From NCBI RefSeq assembly GCF_003533305.1, contig NZ_DOEH01000006.1:62001-126000 (forward strand): a stretch of DNA of 64,000 nt, written 5' to 3'. The stretch is from Providencia sp. GTDB taxonomy: Bacteria > Pseudomonadota > Gammaproteobacteria > Enterobacterales > Enterobacteriaceae. Positions 19,621 to 28,273 of this stretch are shown here, piece by piece (positions within the stretch are counted from its first letter, which is position 1; every line of letters begins with the position of its first letter). The notes under the pieces were generated by a model. It ran no database searches. It was not told the DNA's origin and worked only from the letters and a program-made list of their open reading frames with translations. Both the position numbers and the translations under genes were made by a program.

Positions 19621-19721
19621 AATTATATTTGTGTTAAATCAATAAATTTGTTGTAGTTATGTGTATCGTAGATTGAACTAGTACAAAGCTAACTAACGAC
19701 ATAAATTGGGGCTATTAAACT

Positions 19722-20459
19722 ATGTGGAAAAAGCTTCACCAACTTGCCATTCCTGTGAACCTATATCGCTTGTGCGGATATCTCGCACCTTGGTTTATTG
19801 TCTTGAGCGTAATTTTTCTCGCGGCTGGCTGGATTTGGGGATTTGGCTTTGCGCCAACAGATAAAACACAAAGTGATAGCTACCGTATTATGTATATTCA
19901 CGTGCCAGCTGCAATGTGGTCGATGGGTATTTATGCGACTATGGCAATCACTGCGTTTATTGGTCTTATTTGGCAGATGAAAGTATCTGAGCTTGCAATC
20001 GCTGCTATGGCACCTATTGGCGCTGTATTTACCTTTATTGCCTTAGTTACCGGTGCCACATGGGGGAAACCTATGTGGGGCGCATGGTGGGTTTGGGATG
20101 CACGTCTAACCTCAGAACTGATTTTATTTTTTCTTTATGTTGGAATTATTGCCTTATGGCATGCATTCGATGATCGTCGCATTGCGGGTAAAGCAGCAGC
20201 AATATTAGTCTTAATTGGTGTTATTAATTTACCTATCATCCATTATTCTGTCGAATGGTGGCAAACATTGCATCAGCCTTCGACTCGAATGCAGCAAAGT
20301 ATTAATCCAGCAATGCGGACACCATTGCGTTTAGCTATCCTTGGTTATCTATTTCTGTTTATTTCGTTGACATTAATTCGCTTACGCAGCCAATTATTAC
20401 TGTTAGAGCGTAATCGTCCATGGGTTCTAGATATCGTCAATAAGCGAGGACAAAAATAA
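19722..20459 (+). CDS. ccmC: CcmC, haem handling protein of cytochrome c maturation
   Basis: 245 aa with six membrane segments, very similar to E. coli CcmC from MWKKLHQLAIP onward. The WWD motif is intact (GKPMWGAWWVWDARLTSE), with flanking histidines in IHVPAAMWS and IIHYSVEWW. It loads haem onto CcmE in the periplasm. It overlaps ccmD by one base. It is the first ccm gene present here; ccmA and ccmB, which normally precede it, are missing. Confidence 0.95.
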   Translation: MWKKLHQLAIPVNLYRLCGYLAPWFIVLSVIFLAAGWIWGFGFAPTDKTQSDSYRIMYIHVPAAMWSMGIYATMAITAFIGLIWQMKVSELAIAAMAPIGAVFTFIALVTGATWGKPMWGAWWVWDARLTSELILFFLYVGIIALWHAFDDRRIAGKAAAILVLIGVINLPIIHYSVEWWQTLHQPSTRMQQSINPAMRTPLRLAILGYLFLFISLTLIRLRSQLLLLERNRPWVLDIVNKRGQK

Positions 20460-20671
20460 TGAATAGCGCTTTTGCATCTTGGACGGATTTTTTTGCCATG
20501 GGTGGCTATGGATTCTATGTATGGTTAGCTGTAGCTTTAGCATTGGTGCCGATATTATTGTTGTGCTTGCATACCTATATTCAAAGAGAAATGATTTTTA
20601 CGGCAATTATTCAGCAACAAGCACGTGAAGTTAGACAAAAAGCCGCAAGAGCTCGCCGGGAGGGGATGTGA
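20459..20671 (+). CDS. ccmD: CcmD, small membrane protein of cytochrome c maturation
   Basis: 70 aa with one transmembrane helix ([19 protein letters not shown]) and a basic C-terminal tail rich in Arg and Ala ([12 protein letters not shown]). It helps release holo-CcmE from Ccm[21 protein letters not shown] matches the E. coli N-terminus well. It overlaps both neighbours. Confidence 0.93.
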   Translation: MNSAFASWTDFFAMGGYGFYVWLAVALALVPILLLCLHTYIQREMIFTAIIQQQAREVRQKAARARREGM

Positions 20672-21147
20672 ATATACGCCGAAAAAATAGATTATGGTTA
20701 ATTTGCGCTATATTGGTGGGTGCTGGTTTAACAATAGCATTAATATTATATGCATTACGTTCAAGCATTGATTTGTTCTATACACCCGGTGAAATCATTT
20801 ATGGTAAGCGGGAAACACAGCAAATTCCTGAGGTAGGACAGCGTTTACGTGTTGGTGGTATGGTGATGCCAGGCACGGTGGTTCGCGATCCTGAATCATT
20901 AAAAGTTACTTTTACTGTGTATGATGCGGAAGCAGAAATTGAAGTCAGTTATGATGGTATTTTGCCTGACTTGTTTCGGGAAGGACAAGGTGTGGTCGTG
21001 CAAGGTGAGCTTGAAGAAAATAATCATGTTTTAGCTAAAGAAGTATTAGCAAAGCACGATGAAAATTATACACCACCAGAGATAGAACAAGCGATGCAAG
21101 AAAATCATCGAAGACCTGCTGCGGTCTATAAGGATAACGCATCATGA
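20668..21147 (+). CDS. ccmE: CcmE, periplasmic haem chaperone
   Basis: 159 aa, membrane-anchored at the N-terminus with an OB-fold domain. The covalent haem-binding histidine is in the conserved [12 protein letters not shown] segment near residue 130. It carries haem from CcmC to CcmF. The start is a GTG at 20668 behind GGGA and overlaps the ccmD stop; [10 protein letters not shown] matches E. coli. Confidence 0.96.
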   Translation: MNIRRKNRLWLICAILVGAGLTIALILYALRSSIDLFYTPGEIIYGKRETQQIPEVGQRLRVGGMVMPGTVVRDPESLKVTFTVYDAEAEIEVSYDGILPDLFREGQGVVVQGELEENNHVLAKEVLAKHDENYTPPEIEQAMQENHRRPAAVYKDNAS

Positions 21148-23075
21148 TCCCTGAGATTGGTAGCATCTTGCTATGTTTGGCATTGGGTATTGCGGTATTG
21201 CTATCTTTTTATCCACTCTGGGGCGTCGCGCGTAATGACTCTCGGCTGATGGCGTCATCTCGTCCTCTTGCATGGCTGCTTTTTTTGTGTGTGACGGGCG
21301 CATTTTTAGTATTAGTGAATGCCTTTGTTGTTAATGATTTCTCTGTCACTTATGTGGCGAATAACTCGAACACGTTATTACCTGTCTGGTATCGAGTTGC
21401 TGCTACATGGGGTGCTCATGAAGGTTCTTTGCTTTTGTGGGTTTTATTAATGAGCGGTTGGACATTTGCTGTCGCTCTTTGTAGTTATCGTATGCCATTG
21501 GATATTGTAGCGCGTGTATTGGCTGTGATGGGCATGGTCAGTGTCGGTTTCTTGTTATTTATTATCTTTACCTCAAACCCATTCTCACGCACGTTGCCTG
21601 CATTTCCTATTGAAGGGCGAGATTTAAACCCGCTGTTACAAGACCCCGGCTTAATTTTCCATCCTCCATTATTATATATGGGCTATGTTGGATTCTCGGT
21701 TGCTTTTGCTTTTGCTATTGCCGCATTATTGAGTGGTCGACTCGATAGCGCTTTCACCCGTTTTGCACGTCCTTGGACAATGGCTGCTTGGTTCTTCCTC
21801 ACACTCGGTATTATGTTAGGTTCTGCATGGGCGTATTATGAACTGGGCTGGGGAGGCTGGTGGTTCTGGGACCCAGTTGAAAATGCATCGTTTATGCCAT
21901 GGTTGGTCGGCACCGCACTAATCCACTCATTGTCGGTGACGGAACAAAGAGCGACATTCAAAGCGTGGTCACTGTTACTTTCTATTTCCGCGTTCTCATT
22001 GTGTTTGCTTGGCACCTTCTTAGTTCGCTCTGGGGTGTTGGTCTCTGTCCATGCCTTTGCGTCTGATCCATCCCGTGGCCTGTTTATATTAGCCTTTATG
22101 ATCTTAGTGATTGGCGGATCGTTACTGGTATTTGCTGTTCGGGGTCATAAAATTCGCTCGAAAGTGAATAACTCGCTGTGGTCTCGTGAGTCCTTGTTGC
22201 TTGGTAACAATGTCATCCTAACCGCAGCAATGTTAGTCGTGTTACTTGGTACGTTACTACCTTTAGTGCATAAGCAACTTGGCTTAGGGACTATCTCAAT
22301 CGGCGAACCTTTCTTTAATACGATGTTTATTGTGTTAATGGTACCTTTTGCTCTGTTGTTAGGTATCGGGCCATTAGTTCGTTGGGGACGCGATCGCCCA
22401 GCCGCTATTCGAAAAATACTGATTTTTGCCCTAGTCATGGCACTGATATTGTCTTTCTTATTGCCTTGGTTGATGGAAGATAGAGTTGAAGCGCTGACTT
22501 ATCTTGGCTTGATGATGGCGAGTTGGATAGTCATTCTTGCATTCGTCGAAATGAAAATACGGATTAGCAAGAAAATTAAATTAACATCAAGTTATTGGGG
22601 AATGGTGTTGGCTCATTTAGGTTTGGCCGTCACGATTGTCGGGATCGCATTTAGTCAAAATTATAGTATTGAACGAGATGTCAAAATGAAGCCCGGTGAT
22701 AGTATTTCTATTCGCGCTTATACCTTTGTTTTTAACGGTGTACATGAAGCTAATGGTCCAAATTATCAAGGGGTTATTGGTAGCATCTCGGTTAAAGAAA
22801 ATGATAAAGTATTAACGACTTTACTGCCTGAAAAACGCTTTTATAAGACCAGTCGTGCAGTGATGACGGAAGCAGCTATTGATGGTGGTTTTACCCGTGA
22901 TTTATACGCTGCTTTAGGTGAGGAAATTACTAAAGACGTCTGGACACTGCGTTTATATTATAAGCCTTTTGTGCGTTGGATCTGGTCAGGTGGTATTTTG
23001 ATGTCTATTGGCGCGCTATTTTGCTTGTTTGACCCACGCTATCGCCGTCGTAAAGCTGAAGGGGAGGCTGCATGA
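21144..23075 (+). CDS. ccmF: CcmF, cytochrome c haem lyase subunit
   Basis: 643 aa polytopic membrane protein, close to the 647 aa of E. coli CcmF. The WWD motif reads [20 protein letters not shown], preceded by [15 protein letters not shown] and [11 protein letters not shown]. With CcmH it joins haem to apocytochrome CxxCH sites, here needed for NapB, NapC, NrfB and four of the five NrfA haems. It overlaps ccmE and ccmG by 4 bases each. It is paralogous to nrfE in the same window. Confidence 0.96.
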   Translation: MIPEIGSILLCLALGIAVLLSFYPLWGVARNDSRLMASSRPLAWLLFLCVTGAFLVLVNAFVVNDFSVTYVANNSNTLLPVWYRVAATWGAHEGSLLLWVLLMSGWTFAVALCSYRMPLDIVARVLAVMGMVSVGFLLFIIFTSNPFSRTLPAFPIEGRDLNPLLQDPGLIFHPPLLYMGYVGFSVAFAFAIAALLSGRLDSAFTRFARPWTMAAWFFLTLGIMLGSAWAYYELGWGGWWFWDPVENASFMPWLVGTALIHSLSVTEQRATFKAWSLLLSISAFSLCLLGTFLVRSGVLVSVHAFASDPSRGLFILAFMILVIGGSLLVFAVRGHKIRSKVNNSLWSRESLLLGNNVILTAAMLVVLLGTLLPLVHKQLGLGTISIGEPFFNTMFIVLMVPFALLLGIGPLVRWGRDRPAAIRKILIFALVMALILSFLLPWLMEDRVEALTYLGLMMASWIVILAFVEMKIRISKKIKLTSSYWGMVLAHLGLAVTIVGIAFSQNYSIERDVKMKPGDSISIRAYTFVFNGVHEANGPNYQGVIGSISVKENDKVLTTLLPEKRFYKTSRAVMTEAAIDGGFTRDLYAALGEEITKDVWTLRLYYKPFVRWIWSGGILMSIGALFCLFDPRYRRRKAEGEAA

Positions 23076-23629
23076 GTCGTAAAGTATTTTTAATCCCTTT
23101 TATTATATTTACGGCGATTGCCGCTGTGCTTTTATGGCAGTTGATGCGTAATGCAGAAGGGGATGATCCTCGCTTATTAGAATCTGCATTGATTGGTAAG
23201 CCCGTGCCTATTTTTCGTTTGGAATCGTTAGAGAATCCCGGGCAACATTATGAATCGGATGTGCTCAATCAAGGTAAACCAATTCTATTAAATGTTTGGG
23301 CGACATGGTGTCCTACTTGTCGTGCCGAACATCAATATCTGAATACACTTTCGGCGCAAGGCGTGCGTGTTGTTGGTCTTAATTATAAAGACAATCGGCA
23401 AAAAGCGATTGGTTGGCTACGTGAGCTGGGCAACCCTTATGCGCTGAGTTTATTTGATGGTGAAGGTATGTTGGGCTTAGATCTCGGCGTTTATGGTGCA
23501 CCTGAAACTTTTCTTATTGATGGCAATGGCATTATTCGTTATCGCCATGCAGGGGCTATGGATGAGCAAGTGTGGGAAAAAGAGTTGAAGCCACTGTGGG
23601 ACCGTTATAGCAAGGAGGCCAGCCAATGA
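23072..23629 (+). CDS. ccmG: CcmG/DsbE, periplasmic thioredoxin-like thiol reductase
   Basis: 185 aa with an N-terminal membrane anchor (LIPFIIFTAIAAVLLW) and a thioredoxin fold. The redox motif is WCPTC in NVWATWCPTCRAEH. The cis-proline loop reads YGAPETFLID and the acidic GVRVVGLNYKDN segment is typical. It keeps apocytochrome and CcmH cysteines reduced. It overlaps ccmF and ccmH by 4 bases. Confidence 0.96.
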   Translation: MSRKVFLIPFIIFTAIAAVLLWQLMRNAEGDDPRLLESALIGKPVPIFRLESLENPGQHYESDVLNQGKPILLNVWATWCPTCRAEHQYLNTLSAQGVRVVGLNYKDNRQKAIGWLRELGNPYALSLFDGEGMLGLDLGVYGAPETFLIDGNGIIRYRHAGAMDEQVWEKELKPLWDRYSKEASQ

Positions 23630-24696
23630 AATATTTATTAGGCTTGCTGATGTTTGCGCTCAGTGCAACCGTTACTTTTGCGGCGACAGAAGTGTTTACT
23701 TTTGATAATGAACAACAAGAGCAGCAGTTTCGTAAATTAACGGAAGAGTTACGCTGCCCTAAATGTCAAAATAACAGTATTGCTGACTCTAACTCAATGA
23801 TTGCGCTAGATTTACGTCAAAAAGTGTATGAATTGATGAAAGAGGGTAAAAATCGCGATGAAATCATTGATTATATGGTGGCGCGATATGGTTACTTTGT
23901 CACTTATAATCCACCATTAACTCCTTTAACGGTGATACTTTGGGGGCTCCCATTTGCCGCTATAGCCGTGGGTGGATGGATTATTTTTGCACGTTCTAAA
24001 AAACGGGTACGCATTAAAAATTCATCCCTAAATGATGAAGATGATTTACCTGAATCATCACGAGCGAGTATTTGGGTCTATGTGCCGGGTATTATTATTG
24101 CCGTTGGCATTGGAGCAGTGGCGTATTATCAAGTCGGAAGCTATAGCAAAGTTGCAGATTGGAATATTGCTTACCAGCAAGCCCCCGCTTTGCTTGATAG
24201 AGCCCTTGACCCAAAAGAACCGCCACTTAATAATGAAGAGATGGAACGTTTGGCATTAGGCTTACGCACTCGTTTACAAGAAGATCCACAAAACGTAGAA
24301 GCATGGGTAATGCTAGGGCGTATCGGCATGGTATTGAGTAATGCGACGATGGCAACAGATGCTTATGGTCGAGCTTACCGCTTATCGCCGAATGATGAAG
24401 GTGTGGCGATGGGATATGCAGAAGTGTTAACCCGTTCATCTGATCCGGAAGATAATCGTGAAGGTACTGAGCTACTGAAAAAATTGATTGCTGAAAATCG
24501 AACCAATGTTAAAGCATTAAGTTTGTTTGCATTCAATGCCTTTGAGCAAGAGCAATATGCAGAAGCCATTTCAGCTTGGCAAATGATGTTAAAATTATTG
24601 CCTGAAAACGATCAGCGCCGAACCATTATCGAGCGAAGTGTAGAACAAGCTTTAGTGTTGCTACACGAGAAAAAAGGTACGGCAGGCAGCCAATAA
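23626..24696 (+). CDS. ccmH: CcmH, thiol-redox and TPR subunit of the haem lyase
   Basis: 356 aa with a signal peptide, a CcmH domain with the redox motif LRCPKCQNNS, two membrane helices, and a C-terminal TPR domain (WVMLGRIGMVLSNATMATDA and following repeats). This is the fused CcmH plus CcmI layout also found in E. coli. It is the last gene of the nap-ccm unit and is followed by a strong terminator. It is paralogous to the fused nrfFG at 6.1-7.2 kb. Confidence 0.95.
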   Translation: MKYLLGLLMFALSATVTFAATEVFTFDNEQQEQQFRKLTEELRCPKCQNNSIADSNSMIALDLRQKVYELMKEGKNRDEIIDYMVARYGYFVTYNPPLTPLTVILWGLPFAAIAVGGWIIFARSKKRVRIKNSSLNDEDDLPESSRASIWVYVPGIIIAVGIGAVAYYQVGSYSKVADWNIAYQQAPALLDRALDPKEPPLNNEEMERLALGLRTRLQEDPQNVEAWVMLGRIGMVLSNATMATDAYGRAYRLSPNDEGVAMGYAEVLTRSSDPEDNREGTELLKKLIAENRTNVKALSLFAFNAFEQEQYAEAISAWQMMLKLLPENDQRRTIIERSVEQALVLLHEKKGTAGSQ

Positions 24697-24725
24697 TCTT
24701 TAAAAGTAGTTAGTCATTATATAAG

Positions 24726-24749
24726 CGGGCGCAATTGCGCCCGTTTTTA
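24726..24749 (+). terminator. Strong Rho-independent terminator after ccmH
   Basis: CGGGCGC-AATT-GCGCCCG (24726-24743) is followed at once by TTTTT. Confidence 0.92.
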
Positions 24750-25207
24750 TCAGTGTTGTAATGATAATCCTCACTAATACGCATTTCTCCATTTGTGATC
24801 TTCCTCCCAATATACAAAGAATAAATTCTATTGAAAATAATTCGATAATATTCAGATATTTTATCTTTATAGTAAAATAAAGATAAATATAATTGATGTT
24901 ATTTAAGATTTATTTGACTTTAAATTGGATTTAAATTAATTCATTTAATGAAATATTAAAAATATTTTTATAGTTAATTTTAATTAACTGAATTTGTATA
25001 TTTTTTTATTTTAATTAGCCTAATTTATAGGTTGCTATATTATCTTGATATAAATGATGTATTTAGCTTTAAGACTGCATTTTTGTTTTTTTTTGTTTTT
25101 AGTTTTATGCTTTTTGCTTTTTTTTGCTTTTGAATGGGAACATATGATTATAGTCACATTAACTTAACAAGGTATAAATTAGAGTTAATGCCATGAGGTA
25201 AAATGGC
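24750..25207. promoter_or_regulatory. AT-rich upstream region of the DeoR-ribokinase operon with repeated TGCTTTT
   Basis: No gene is visible in this 458-base stretch. Near its right end a T-rich tract carries three direct copies of TGCTTTT starting at 25108, 25115 and 25125, about 80-100 bases before the regulator gene. Repeated short elements like this suit a regulator binding site. Nothing else stands out except very low GC. Confidence 0.4.
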
Positions 25208-26428
25208 ATGAAAGCAGAACGACATAAGAAAATAATTAATTTTTTAAAAAAAACAGGCTCAGCGAAAGTTTCTGTTTTATCGAAAGAACTTAATGTCACT
25301 AAAGAAACGATTAGGGCAGATTTAAATTCTTTAGCAAAAAAAGGCATTATTAGTCGCTGTCATGGCGGTGCCTATATTGAATTTGAAACTTTAGATAAAG
25401 TTGCCAAAAAGGAAATAATTCAATTTCTTGAATGTAATGAAAGCTTTAATGATAAAACAAATAAGGATGATGCCGTGTTAGGTAAAGTTTGCGTATTAGG
25501 TTCATTTAATGTTGATATGATTAGTTATTTACCTCGATTACCTGAAGCGGGTGAATCATTATTAGCAAACAAATTTATATTCTCCCCAGGTGGTAAAGGC
25601 TGTAATCAAGCTTTAGCTGCAAGCTATTCAGATTCTCAGGTGCATTTTATTACTAAAATAGGAACTGACCAATTTAGTGAATATGCTATAAACTTTATTT
25701 CATCATCTAAAATTAAAACATCAACAATATACCAAACAGAAAAATATCAAACAGGTACAGCTTCAATATTTGTATCCGAAAATAGTGGTGAAAATATTAT
25801 TTCTATTTATCCTGGATCTAATATGGATATTACCGCTGATGAGGTTAAAATTCAAAAGGATAGGGTGATTAATTCAAATGTTATCCTACTACAATTAGAA
25901 ACAAATATTGATGCATTAAAAGAAATTATTTCCATCGGTAATGAATATAATATTCCAATTATATTAAATCCTGCACCTTACAACGATATAGTGAATGAGT
26001 TGATTGATAAAATAGATATTTTAACACCGAATGAAACCGAAGCGAGTTTGCTTTCTGATATTAATGTGATTGATATAGAAACAGCGAAAAAAGCAGCGAA
26101 AGTTATCTATGAAAAAGGTGTTAAAAAGGTTGTCATTACGCTTGGTAGTAAAGGCTCTATCGCTTATGACGGTAATAAATTTATTTATTCACCGGCTTAT
26201 ACCGCAGTAGTGAAGAATACCGCGGGGGCGGGTGATGCATTTAATGGTGCATTGGCGGCATCATTAGCGAAAGGTAAGCAATTTTCTTATGCATTACGTT
26301 ACGCCTCAGCATTCTCATCTCTTGCAGTTGAAACCGGTAATGCTTCTGAAATGCCCGATGACATTAATGTCATGCATCGAATTAATCAAACAACTTACTC
26401 TCAGGTTGTTACTCAATCTCCTGAATAA
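25208..26428 (+). CDS. DeoR-type HTH fused to a ribokinase-like (PfkB) sugar kinase
   Basis: 406 aa. Residues 1-55 are a DeoR-family winged helix-turn-helix (ERHKKIINFLKKTGSAKVSV, KELNVTKETIRADLNSL, GIISRCHGGAYI). The usual DeoR C-terminal sugar-phosphate sensor is absent. From about residue 91 there is a full PfkB/ribokinase domain: VCVLGSFNVDMISYLPRLPE, the PGGKGCNQALAA substrate signature, and NTAGAGDAFNGAL with the catalytic Asp. The first Asp of the usual DTAGAGD is Asn here. It looks like a kinase that also senses its substrate and controls the operon it leads. The start has only a weak ribosome-binding site. The substrate is unknown; a ribose- or nucleoside-like sugar is a guess from the kinase family. 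Confidence 0.85.
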   Translation: MKAERHKKIINFLKKTGSAKVSVLSKELNVTKETIRADLNSLAKKGIISRCHGGAYIEFETLDKVAKKEIIQFLECNESFNDKTNKDDAVLGKVCVLGSFNVDMISYLPRLPEAGESLLANKFIFSPGGKGCNQALAASYSDSQVHFITKIGTDQFSEYAINFISSSKIKTSTIYQTEKYQTGTASIFVSENSGENIISIYPGSNMDITADEVKIQKDRVINSNVILLQLETNIDALKEIISIGNEYNIPIILNPAPYNDIVNELIDKIDILTPNETEASLLSDINVIDIETAKKAAKVIYEKGVKKVVITLGSKGSIAYDGNKFIYSPAYTAVVKNTAGAGDAFNGALAASLAKGKQFSYALRYASAFSSLAVETGNASEMPDDINVMHRINQTTYSQVVTQSPE

Positions 26429-26454
26429 ATTAATAGTCTGAAAGAGGAATAAAA

Positions 26455-27192
26455 ATGAAAATTTTATTTATTGGTGAATCATGGCACATTCACATGATCC
26501 ATACCAAAGGTTATGACAGCTTTACTTCAAGTAAATATGAAGAAGGTGCAACTTTTTTATTAGGCTGTTTGAAAAGCAAAGGAATTGAAATTGACTATAT
26601 GCCAGCACACACAGTGCAAATGGCATTTCCTAAAACAGTTGAAGAGTTGGCTAAATACGATGTAGTTGTGATTAGCGATATTGGTGCTAATACATTTTTA
26701 TTACAAAATGATACTTTCTACAATATGAAAGTATTACCAAATGCTTTAGAGCTCATTAAACAATATGTTATTAATGGTGGCGGCTTGTTAATGATAGGGG
26801 GTTATTTATCCTTTATGGGTATTGAGGCTAAAGCAAATTATAAAAATACATTACTCGCAGATGTATTACCTGTAGAAATGCTTAATGGTGATGATCGAGT
26901 TGAAAAACCAGAAGGTATTTTTGCATCACCCGTTAATTCTGAACATGATTCAGTAAAAGGCTTTAGCAATTGGCCAATGTTCTTGGGTTATAACAAAGTT
27001 ACAGCTAAAGAAAATACAGAAGTTGTATTAAATATTGGTGAAGATCCTTTATTGGTATTTGGCCAATATGAAAAAGGCAAAACTGGTTGTTTCATGAGTG
27101 ACTGTTCGCCGCACTGGGGAAGTCGTGAGTTTTTAGCTTGGGAATATTATACCGATATGTGGGTAAATATTTTAAAACAAGTTTCTCGCTAA
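26455..27192 (+). CDS. Putative glutamine amidotransferase-like protein (PF07090 type)
   Basis: 245 aa cytosolic protein with a class I glutamine-amidotransferase-like flavodoxin fold: KILFIGESWHIHMIHTKGYD at the N-terminus, YDVVVISDIGANTF, and the glycine-rich turn INGGGLLMIGGYLSF. No classic nucleophile-elbow cysteine is obvious, so true glutaminase activity is doubtful. I assign it to the putative glutamine amidotransferase family by pattern. It lies 26 bases after the kinase-regulator gene, behind AAAGAGGAA, and is probably cotranscribed. The true reaction is unknown. Confidence 0.7.
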   Translation: MKILFIGESWHIHMIHTKGYDSFTSSKYEEGATFLLGCLKSKGIEIDYMPAHTVQMAFPKTVEELAKYDVVVISDIGANTFLLQNDTFYNMKVLPNALELIKQYVINGGGLLMIGGYLSFMGIEAKANYKNTLLADVLPVEMLNGDDRVEKPEGIFASPVNSEHDSVKGFSNWPMFLGYNKVTAKENTEVVLNIGEDPLLVFGQYEKGKTGCFMSDCSPHWGSREFLAWEYYTDMWVNILKQVSR

Positions 27193-27305
27193 TTTATAAA
27201 ATTAAAATTCTAAAAATAAAGAAAATAAGTGCAGAGTTTTCTCTGCGCTTAACCTACCGATTACAATAATAATGACTCATAGTCAAAATCCATAAGGAAT
27301 ATTTT

Positions 27306-28271
27306 ATGAGTACAAAAAGTTATTCTACCCCTTTTCTTATGATAGCGACGGTTTTGGCCGGTATGCTGTCACCAATGCAATCCGCCGTAAATGGGCAGCT
27401 TGGAGATGTATTAAAAGACGGAAATGCGAGTGCCGTTATTTCTTTTGCTAGTGGTTTAGTTGTTATGTTTTTTGTCATTCTAGCGAAAAAACAAACTCGC
27501 CAACAATTTGCAGCAATTCCGAGTTTAATTAAAAATAAGAAAATACCTTTATGGAATTGGTTTGCTGGCCTTTGTGGTGCGATGGTCGTTTTTTCTGAAG
27601 GAGCATCTGCAAGTGCACTTGGTATTGCTACATTCCAAACAGCGCTTATTTCAGCACTCTTGTTATCAGGTTTACTGTGTGACCGATTTGGTATTGGTAT
27701 CGATGAGAAAAAACCATTTACAACTTTCCGTGTTCTTGGTGCTGTGTTTGCCGTTATTGCGACCTTATTTGTGGTATCACCACAATGGCATTCAAGCTCA
27801 GCCATTTATTTAGCTATCCTTCCATTCTTGGCGGGTTTGTTAGCGGGTTGGCAACCAGCAGGTAACTCAAAAGTCGCCGATGCAACAGGTTCAATGTTAG
27901 TTTCAATTACATGGAACTTTATCGTTGGTTTTACTGTGTTAACCATTGCTTTGGTTATTCGTATGGCATTGGGTCACATTACGTTAGAGCTTCCTGGTGT
28001 TTGGTGGATGTATCTCGGTGGCCCATTAGGTCTGATGTCAATTGCATTAATGGCTATCTTAGTTCGTGGATTAGGTCTCTTAATGTTGGGTGTTGCATCA
28101 ACCGCAGGTCAACTATTGGGGTCAGTCTTAATTGATACTTTGCTACCATCACTAGGTAATACTGTTTACTTTGTCACCATAATTGGAACGCTATTCGCAT
28201 TAGTGGGTGCAATTATCACAACCATTCCTGAATTCAGAGAAGCTAAAGCCGCGAAAGCAACAGGAGTATAA
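27306..28271 (+). CDS. DMT-superfamily transporter with two DUF606 repeats
   Basis: 321 aa membrane protein with about ten hydrophobic segments. It has two tandem DUF606 (YdcZ-like) halves: LAGMLSPMQSAVNGQLGD near residue 18 and LAGLLAGWQPAGNSKVAD near residue 178 are the equivalent Q-x3-N motifs. Single-domain YdcZ proteins are about half this length, so this is a fused pair. It ends 2 bases before the phosphotriesterase-like gene and is probably the importer of that operon's substrate. The direction and substrate are inferred. Confidence 0.8.
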   Translation: MSTKSYSTPFLMIATVLAGMLSPMQSAVNGQLGDVLKDGNASAVISFASGLVVMFFVILAKKQTRQQFAAIPSLIKNKKIPLWNWFAGLCGAMVVFSEGASASALGIATFQTALISALLLSGLLCDRFGIGIDEKKPFTTFRVLGAVFAVIATLFVVSPQWHSSSAIYLAILPFLAGLLAGWQPAGNSKVADATGSMLVSITWNFIVGFTVLTIALVIRMALGHITLELPGVWWMYLGGPLGLMSIALMAILVRGLGLLMLGVASTAGQLLGSVLIDTLLPSLGNTVYFVTIIGTLFALVGAIITTIPEFREAKAAKATGV

Positions 28272-28273
28272 TT

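Noticed and set aside
22145..22438. Open frame on the minus strand inside ccmF
   Set aside because: It is fully inside the conserved ccmF gene, has no family features, and arises from codon bias.
25081..25130. T-rich tract before the DeoR-ribokinase gene as a terminator
   Set aside because: No hairpin precedes the T runs in either orientation, and the ccmH transcript already ends at 24726-24749; treated as a possible operator region.
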